DNA from: Gnetum montanum
Lineage: Eukaryota > Streptophyta > Gnetopsida > Gnetales > Gnetaceae
Length of the DNA stretch: 64,000 nucleotides
Assembly: GCA_015680685.1 (NCBI GenBank)
Contig: MNCI01002682.1
Location: 800,430-864,429, forward strand
Direction of reading: 5' to 3'
Within the stretch, counting starts at the first letter, position 1. Each line of letters opens with the position of its first letter. Made by a program: the position numbers and the translations under genes. Under the pieces are notes generated by a model. The model had not been told where the DNA came from, searched no databases, and saw nothing but the letters and a program-made list of their open reading frames with translations. This document shows positions 57,661 through 64,000 of the stretch, piece by piece.

Positions 57661-59640
57661 CGGTAGAAAACTTAACACACAGCATCAGCAGCAAAATGCT
57701 TCACGATCAAGTTCATTCTATTGAAGGTCAAGGATATTCCTATGGGATGTTGATCAAAGCACAAGTATATTCCTATTGATATTGAATCACTACAAATTCA
57801 TCAAGAGGTTGATATGCATGGGTTGAATACATCAACGGATAAACACAAGCAAGAATTCTAAAACTATAACCTAGTAAATATTCTAATTGTCAAATGATTA
57901 GGCTAATCACGGGAAATAGTGTGAAATGTAAGGCAACATTCTTCAATGATATTTCACTTTTAAGTATAGCCAAACTTCTTGAGCATCCGTGACACGAGTC
58001 TAACTTATTGTTTTGACTTTTATCTTAAAATGGCTCATAAGTGAGTACATATAAATGGTTATGTCAAAATGCTTTCCAGAATCTTCTATCAATAGGCAGT
58101 TATCATCAATGGAGTAATGGCTAGGAGTAATACATAACAATAAATTCACCCTAATCATGGATCATACTCCTTTGTTGAATCTAACATTCATATGATCTCA
58201 TCACTGGCAAAAGGCCTCATGTAGAACTTTGCTTTCGGTGTTACCATTTTAGGGGTCAACAATAATGGCTTGTAAAAACCATCCAACCCCAATTAGGAAC
58301 TTACGATAACTTCGAGGACATAAGGATAAAAAAGAGGTGCAAGCCAATCTAACATGGTTTTTTTTCACACCATTAGTGGATTTTTTAAGGAAAAAATTAT
58401 ATGAATTAATTAAAAAGATAAAACTCATGTTTTTTCGATTGTTCCACCAACCCTAATTTGTTTTTAAGTCTCTACCCGCAGAAACTTTCTTTTGTCATGC
58501 TTATTGATATGATCTCATTACCTTTTTTTCTTTTTTCTAATATTGTTTGATTACTTTTTGGTTTTATTATTATTATTTAATAAACATTCAAACAAATAAA
58601 CCATGTCAATAACACACTTACATCCTTTTACGTGTTGCCTTGTAACCAACAAGCCTAAATGTAAGTTGTCTATGGTTTACGCATCCTCATTTCTTTCTTT
58701 CTAACTAAAGTGATCTACTTTCTTAAACTTAGTAGTTTTAATACAAAGGAAGAAAATCATAAGTCATTCAAAACACTTAGAACAATCATCCCTTTCAATG
58801 ATAATCCAAAATTAGGGTTAGTGTTCTACTCTTTTGTTCCTCACAAAAAGCTCATATGAATTAGTGGGATAACATAAAACTCCATAAACTCAATTCCCTT
58901 ATATTTGTTAGTATGATCCAAAAATCAAAAAAAAAAAAAAAAGATTATCAGATCTATGTATGTATATATGTGATAATGCGATAATGCATGCGTATGCATG
59001 CAATGTAATACTACATAATGCTATCGTATTTTGTGCAATGATGCTCTTAGAAAAATATTTTAGTAGGCTAAGAGTTATTGATCCAGATTGATTTATTAGT
59101 GAGGTGGCTAAAGAGATTACTAGTGATTGATTACTAGTGTGAGATACATTATGGGGTACAAAAACTCTAATGAATGTTATGAATTTCTTTTATAAAATTT
59201 TTCATGATCAAATTTTGTTTAAGTTGGAGGCTTTGAGTTTATTTTGGTGGTGTATTTATCCAATCATGAACATTTTGTCACTTCTGATATAACTTATCCT
59301 TCTAAAGCTAATGTAACAAATCCTATTTAATGCTAAAATAAAAGAAAGCTTCATCATGGTGGTATGCTAGCCACCTATTTCTAAACTTCTATTTTCAATT
59401 ATAGCATATGGGTCCTTAAATAGATTTGTATGTTGCATTGCTTGGTTGAATTGAAAAAAGGTTCTCTTTTCTAGAAACATGATCAACTAGAAACAATTAT
59501 GTTGACAATTCTTTATCCATCATGATCTTTCATGATGAATAAAATTATCTAGTTTTCTATACGCATATAAGAAATGGATTGCCAATAGTATGACATGAAG
59601 TCATTCATTGTGCTCAAACCTAGTAATAAAATTTTTCATT
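57661..59640. other. AT-rich stretch, little recognisable
   Basis: Possibly more LINE 5' sequence near 57661-57720, otherwise no domain. A poly-A run is at 58928-58944, followed by a TGTATG/TGCATG-rich piece (58955-59010). Confidence 0.4.
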
Positions 59641-59667
59641 ATATATATATATATATATATATATATC
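59641..59667. repeat. (AT)n microsatellite
   Basis: An uninterrupted AT dinucleotide run. A comparable TA run lies at 61670-61691, on the other side of the repeats around the solo LTR. Confidence 0.95.
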
Positions 59668-59687
59668 TACAAATGGGGTTTAAAGTG

Positions 59688-61328
59688 GATCCTTCCTTTT
59701 AGTTAGTCTCTTTAGTTAGAGGTCTCTTTTTTCAAATCATTTGTTTCCTCCTAAGAATTACCTTTAGTTTCTCTAGGACTGATGGCCCTAGAGCTCACTT
59801 AATCATGCTCAATTGAAGGGGTAAGGAGGAGAATCCTAGGAATCCCTAAGGCCCAAAATGCGAAGGCTACCTGGTCTTGGTTGTTCATCCACCAGTTAGT
59901 TCTTTCTCCTAAAAAAGATTTTTCTATTATAGTATGATATTAATCATTATTTAATTCTATTATATTAAGATGTTATTCTATTCTATTTTGTTCTATTAGT
60001 GAAGGGAATGTGGCAATGTGATGACACTGTGAATTAAAGCATTGTTGGTTGATGAGCAGCTAAATATTTCAACACTATACAATACAAGTCACAAGTGTTC
60101 ATGCATGACCAAATCGTAATTTGTATATGACCAATTTAGATTCACTAGTAATGGAGGTTCAGATCATGATTGTTGTCTTCTCACTTTGAGTTCATCAAGT
60201 GTAAGTTGTATGGTTTAACTCTTGGTGACTTATATGATATGTTGATGTTGTAGACTTGAAAAGAGACTAAGTATAAACATGAGTAAGGTAGAGTAATATG
60301 ATCTAGGCCTAGGTGTAATGTAAGTAATGAAACTATTCTAGCCTATGGGCAATAAGTATTCATTCTTGGTTTACATTCATGTCTTGGGCTTATGTAACCA
60401 TTACTAGGTTACCAAGTATTATGCTACTAGGCAAACCAAGTAGTAACACTACTAGGATTACAAAATGATTACACTGTACATTTGAAACTAGTCATACTTA
60501 TACTACCATACTAATGAACATTGTAAAAGCAAAGTACTTAGGAATTGTAAATGGATTAATCTAGGAAACATACTAAAAGGTAAAAATTAACTAAGTACGA
60601 AAATTGAAGTAAAAGAAAAGTAAACTAAGTAGAATATTGCAATGGTGGAAAACAATATTGATCATTATTTCCATATATGAACTGTACCCAAGAACAATTC
60701 ACTTAAACAAAGATTTTGTACAATTTCTTAACACCACACTATGGACATTCACTATATCACTAAGTGTAAATCAAGAAAAAAAACTCTAATAATTTCACTA
60801 AGGTTTGGACAAAAGTTGTTTCAAATACACAATGGTGGATTGGTATTTATAGTCATGACCAAGGCCTACTACATTGTATCTACAATGATGTAACTAGAGC
60901 TATGACATCATAGATATGATATCACATTATCAACTTAATAGGATTTGATCATTGGTTATCCAACCAACTAATAGTAAAGACATTATCTAACCAATAGAAT
61001 AGAATAGAACAACATCTAATAGAATACAATAACATCTAATATCATACTATAATAAACAAGCATTTTCTCATAGGTAAGAATTGGCTAGTGGAGCAACAAC
61101 CAAGAGGGTAAGCCTTCACATTCCAGGCCCTACAATGTTCCTAGGCTTTACTTCCATTCCCCTTCAATTTTACTTGCCAAAAAGATAATTCCTTTTCTTG
61201 TGATCCTTCCTTTTAGTCTCTTAAGTAAAAGGTGTCTTCTTTTTTATTGTTCGCTAACTCCTAAGAATCACTTTTGACTTCTCTTAGGACTAGTGACCCT
61301 AGCACTTCCTCAATCATGCTTAATTGAA
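59688..61328. repeat. Direct and inverted repeats around solo LTR
   Basis: Direct copies at 59688-59817 and 61202-61328 (both from GATCCTTCCTTTTAG to CAATCATGCT-type then AATTGAA). Inverted copies at about 59813-60010 and 60985-61170 (landmarks AACAACCAAGA, AGCCTTC, CCTAGG, CCCCTTCAATT in mirrored order). The solo LTR sits in the centre; without it the inverted arms would be about 60 bp apart. The repeats are diverged. Confidence 0.75.
60050..60951 (-). repeat. Solo LTR with TTGGT duplication
   Basis: 902 bp from TGATGAGCAGC to TTTGATCA, flanked by TTGGT at 60045-60049 and 60952-60956. It keeps the family order (TATGGTTTAACTCTTGG, the GGTTACCAAGTATTATGCTACT region, GATCATTATTTCC tract, TATTTATAG box near 60849, GATATGATATC at the end). 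No internal sequence, so it is a product of LTR-LTR recombination. Confidence 0.9.
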
Positions 61329-62007
61329 CCTAATATTTAAGAATGTTGATGGGTGCCTAAAATCCTCTCTACCTATCCCTCCTACCCTCCTTCCTTTTAA
61401 AATCCCATTTTATTATTGAAGTTATTATTAGAAAATATGTGTAGCTATTTTTAGTGATAGGTGGCTCATGTGGTTAGCTCATTAGTTTCTTAGACAAGAG
61501 GTTACTACTAATTACCACTTGGAGTATGTATAACTTGTTATCAATGATAGGTGGCTCATGTCATTAGCTACTTCTTATTTTAGACAATAGGTTACAAGTT
61601 ATTGCTAGTTGGACTTACACTTAAGACATCATTATCTTCCTCTGTAATTCTTCTTATGTATCTTGTTAGCTATATATATATATATATATATTTTATCTTT
61701 AATAAGTGCTAAGTGAAAACATATATGATGCACCATCATGATATCATATTAATTACATACTATGGAATAAGTTATGCTTTTTCAATTTCAAGTATGGTAT
61801 ATTTCTTTATAAATATTTGTATTATAATAAGTATAAGATTTCTTTGAATATGAGTATTTTGACATTTATGCATGGGAGTTATTATAATGGTGGCACAATC
61901 CTTTTCTTCCATTAACTTCTAAAACATAGTTATAGAAGAAATTTAAAAAATTACACTTTTTCTTTCTCAATCTTTTACTGTAACATACTTGATAAAGTGT
62001 AGTTGAC
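61329..62007. other. AT-rich spacer with 90-bp tandem repeat and TA run
   Basis: Units starting TGATAGGTGGCTCATG at 61455 and 61545 (period 90, second unit shortened), and a TA run at 61670-61691. Otherwise no feature. Confidence 0.7.
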
Positions 62008-62879
62008 TGATTACATTAGTGGGCATGCCTTGATGTATCCTCGTCAATTCATGATCACATGTATTGATGTTGATGCATCGAAATAGATGCAAGTCAAGCT
62101 TATATAAATGTGTGTATCCATCACATTTATGACATGTTAAGTTTGTAGTATAGCAAAGCTTTTACAGTTTGTTGTTTTTAGAGTTAGAATATTTTCCATC
62201 TAAGTGCCCATAGTATGAATTAAAAGATTGTATAGATCTTTATTCAAGCATCATGTACTTGAACACTTTGATGTGAATGGCAATAAAGATGAGATTTCTA
62301 ATATTCATTGTAGCACTTATACTAGATTAATCTTGGTTAACTAGAACTTTACTTTACATGTATTTTACATTTCATGTTACAATAATTAAAGTAATTGATA
62401 TAATCAATAATAAACACATAAGTATGACCATTTTGAGCATAATGTCTAACACTTGGTAATCTCAATAGTGGCCATTTGGTACGTCCAGTAATTGCCACTT
62501 AATAACCTAGTAGCATTAATACAAGTTCAGGATATGCACTATAAGTAGGTAGAGATACTTATCTTAAGATAGTTAACTTTCAAACCAGTAAATAGTTAGA
62601 ATAGTTAATTATCAACCATTCATCTTTCCATCTAACACTTCGGCTAAAAACATATAAAAAATATAAACATAAATAAATATAATATGTCTTAACTCATAAT
62701 TCACCATACATAAGAGTATACACAAGTGAGAGTTAGGAAGACAACAATCATACACTTCCTTTAGGCACAGTCTTTGTCTATAGGCACACTTAGAAGCTAA
62801 GTCCACGAAATTCAACTAGATTGCTAGTGCACACTTGTGATTTGTATGGTTGAGCATAGTGAGTACTTTCTACTCATCA
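62008..62879 (+). repeat. 5' LTR of E5
   Basis: 872 bp, from TGATTACATTAG to CTCATCA. A TATATAAA-type box is at about 62099-62106, some 95 bp in, and the TTCAAGCATCATGTAC and GGCAATAAAGATGAG landmarks are the reverse complements of those in E4. Confidence 0.82.
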
Positions 62880-62880
62880 T

Positions 62881-62896
62881 TGACATCATTATTGGG
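62881..62896 (+). other. Primer binding site of E5, heavily decayed
   Basis: TGACATCATTATTGGG is the tRNA-Asp site in which essentially every CG and GG/CC-type position has turned to A or T. One base from the LTR. Confidence 0.7.
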
Positions 62897-63024
62897 AACT
62901 TACTTTATCTAAGTATGCTAAGTAGGAAAAGATCATAATATTATAAGAAGACATTATAAGGACCAATCAATGATAAATCATTAAGGAAATAAGAGTAGGC
63001 ACACTATTTTTAGAAAAAGATAAC

Positions 63025-64000
63025 ATGGCTTCTTCTTGTAGGGATGAACCTCCACCATTTACATGTGGAACAAATCAGTGACAAGAGGTCCAAAAAATGT
63101 CCCAACAACTTTGTGTTGTCTGCATCCATCTAGAGACATACAATCTAAATTTTAATTTCATCCTATGTCAAGACGAGCAAATGCAATGGAGGGATATAGA
63201 ATGTAACACTGTGTTGCCTCCCAACCAATTTGTTCGTGCCATGTTGATGAGTAATCTAATTATGCTAGGCATCATTGCACTCAATGCAGAGTATGAGGTC
63301 CATGACAATACTTACCAGGATTATCATCCCATTGATCCCTAATGAAAGAAGGATTAACAAATGGAAGCATGATATGATGCCTCTAAGGGTAAGAGGATCC
63401 TAACCTAGTTGTTCTTGTAGCAGCATAAGGAAGGTAAGGACTTCTTTTCAAGAAAATCCCAATACATAGACTCTCCTCCTTTCTATGATGAGAAGACCAT
63501 TAACAAAGGTTGTAGTCAACTATGGAAAACTTGGGTGAGTGAAAGAATGGTTCTCAAGACTAGGGGACCTTAAAAGATAACAACCATAGCCATTCATTCA
63601 AAGGTAAGAATAAAAAGAGGTACAAAGACAAAGAAAAGCAAATTGATCAAGGTAGGAACTAAAGAAGAGGAACTAGCAGGCATCGTTTTGGTGTTGGTTC
63701 TCCTTTTTTCTCATCCTTATCATCTTCCTTTTCTAGCTCTAATAAGAGAAGCATAGGTTGAGACAAAAGAAAGAATAGCCATGAGGAGATGAATATTGGG
63801 ATAGAGATGAATGCAAATCCTACCCAGATGATCAAAAATAGGAGTAAGGACAACAACAAAGGAAGGAACATCATTAGGAATGAAGACATAGTAGGACTCA
63901 TCATAGACATCATGGCCATGACATGGACCATGAAGATCATTATGACTATGATAAGCCCTTGTTGGATACTTGAAACATGTTAAACATTTCAAAGATAGTC
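63025..64000 (+). pseudogene. Gag of E5, N-terminal part
   Basis: ATG 63025 gives MASSCRDEPPPF, with a stop soon after, then an open piece 63097-63342 containing ILCQDEQMQWRDIECNTVLP and YEVHDNTYQDYHPID. These align with IFHQDEQMHWRDLQSNIVLP and DTRDYYP of the nested gag. Later pieces (63680-63983, Ser-, Asn- and Lys-rich) match its charged linker. Multiple stops. The capsid core would lie beyond the window. Confidence 0.8.

Larger units (their letters stand above)
62008..64000 (+). mobile_element. Plus-strand Gypsy copy, 5' part (E5)
   Basis: The only clear family member in forward orientation with an internal region. LTR 62008-62879, primer site 62881-62896, gag from 63025 running past the window edge. 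Its LTR and gag are nearest to E4 and the nested copy. The 3' end and target duplication lie outside the window (left flank TTGAC). Confidence 0.85.

Noticed and set aside
63659-63992. Hydrophobic minus-strand frames at the right edge
   Set aside because: They are antisense to the charged Lys/Asn/Ser-rich gag linker of the plus-strand element.
1-64000. Search for tRNA, rRNA or other structured RNA genes
   Set aside because: None recognised. The tRNA-like strings at LTR edges are primer binding sites only.

Overview
This window looks like repeat-rich nuclear DNA from a seed plant with a large genome. It contains no intact host gene. Nearly everything recognisable is a decayed LTR retrotransposon, and the gene fragments have plant-type relatives (an FPG/MutM-like DNA glycosylase, a BRCA2-like helical/OB region, an ABI5/AREB-like bZIP N-terminus). 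A gymnosperm would fit, but the sequence does not prove it.

The dominant component is one Ty3/Gypsy family of the Athila/Tat type. Its LTRs are about 810-930 bp, begin TGATG and end CATCA, and carry a primer binding site complementary to the 3' end of tRNA-Asp. Gag has a CX2CX3HX4C knuckle. Some members have a third ORF downstream with a plant-transposon-protein-like domain and coiled coils. I delimit five bodies by LTR pairs or one LTR plus gag, and four of these by target site duplications (TSDs): a host copy at 4682-20860 (TSD CCATT); a younger copy nested inside its gag at 11897-19012 (TSD CATTT); a 5.9 kb copy at 27175-33061 (TSD GTTGG); a 12.1 kb copy with pol at 34080-46194 (TSD ATAAG/GTAAG); and a 5.8 kb copy at 47268-53100 (TSD CCCAT) with an assembly gap. 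There is also a solo LTR at 60050-60951 (TSD TTGGT), an LTR end at 1-377, and a plus-strand copy starting at 62008 and running off the right edge. Most copies lie on the minus strand. Only the 12.1 kb copy keeps reverse transcriptase, RNase H and integrase. The others have gag, or gag plus protease, with various deletions, so the window shows a possible source-type element beside its non-autonomous derivatives.

Older material lies between these elements. At the left are a Copia LTR and RNase H (454-1545), then plus-strand fragments resembling BRCA2 (2889-3220) and FPG glycosylase (3630-4052). Right of the host Gypsy copy are a Copia reverse transcriptase remnant (20866-22290), a bZIP fragment (22852-22899) and a tandemly duplicated Helitron-type helicase (24580-26360). 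With the Gypsy insertion removed, the gene fragments and the helicase sit within about 10 kb on the same strand. That arrangement is what a gene-capturing Helitron would leave, and it is the most interesting hypothesis here.

The right third (53-62 kb) is AT-rich and sparse. It holds a LINE reverse transcriptase remnant (about 57250-57660), a perfect 240-bp inverted repeat bounded by single N bases that is probably an assembly artefact, and inverted and direct repeats around the solo LTR.
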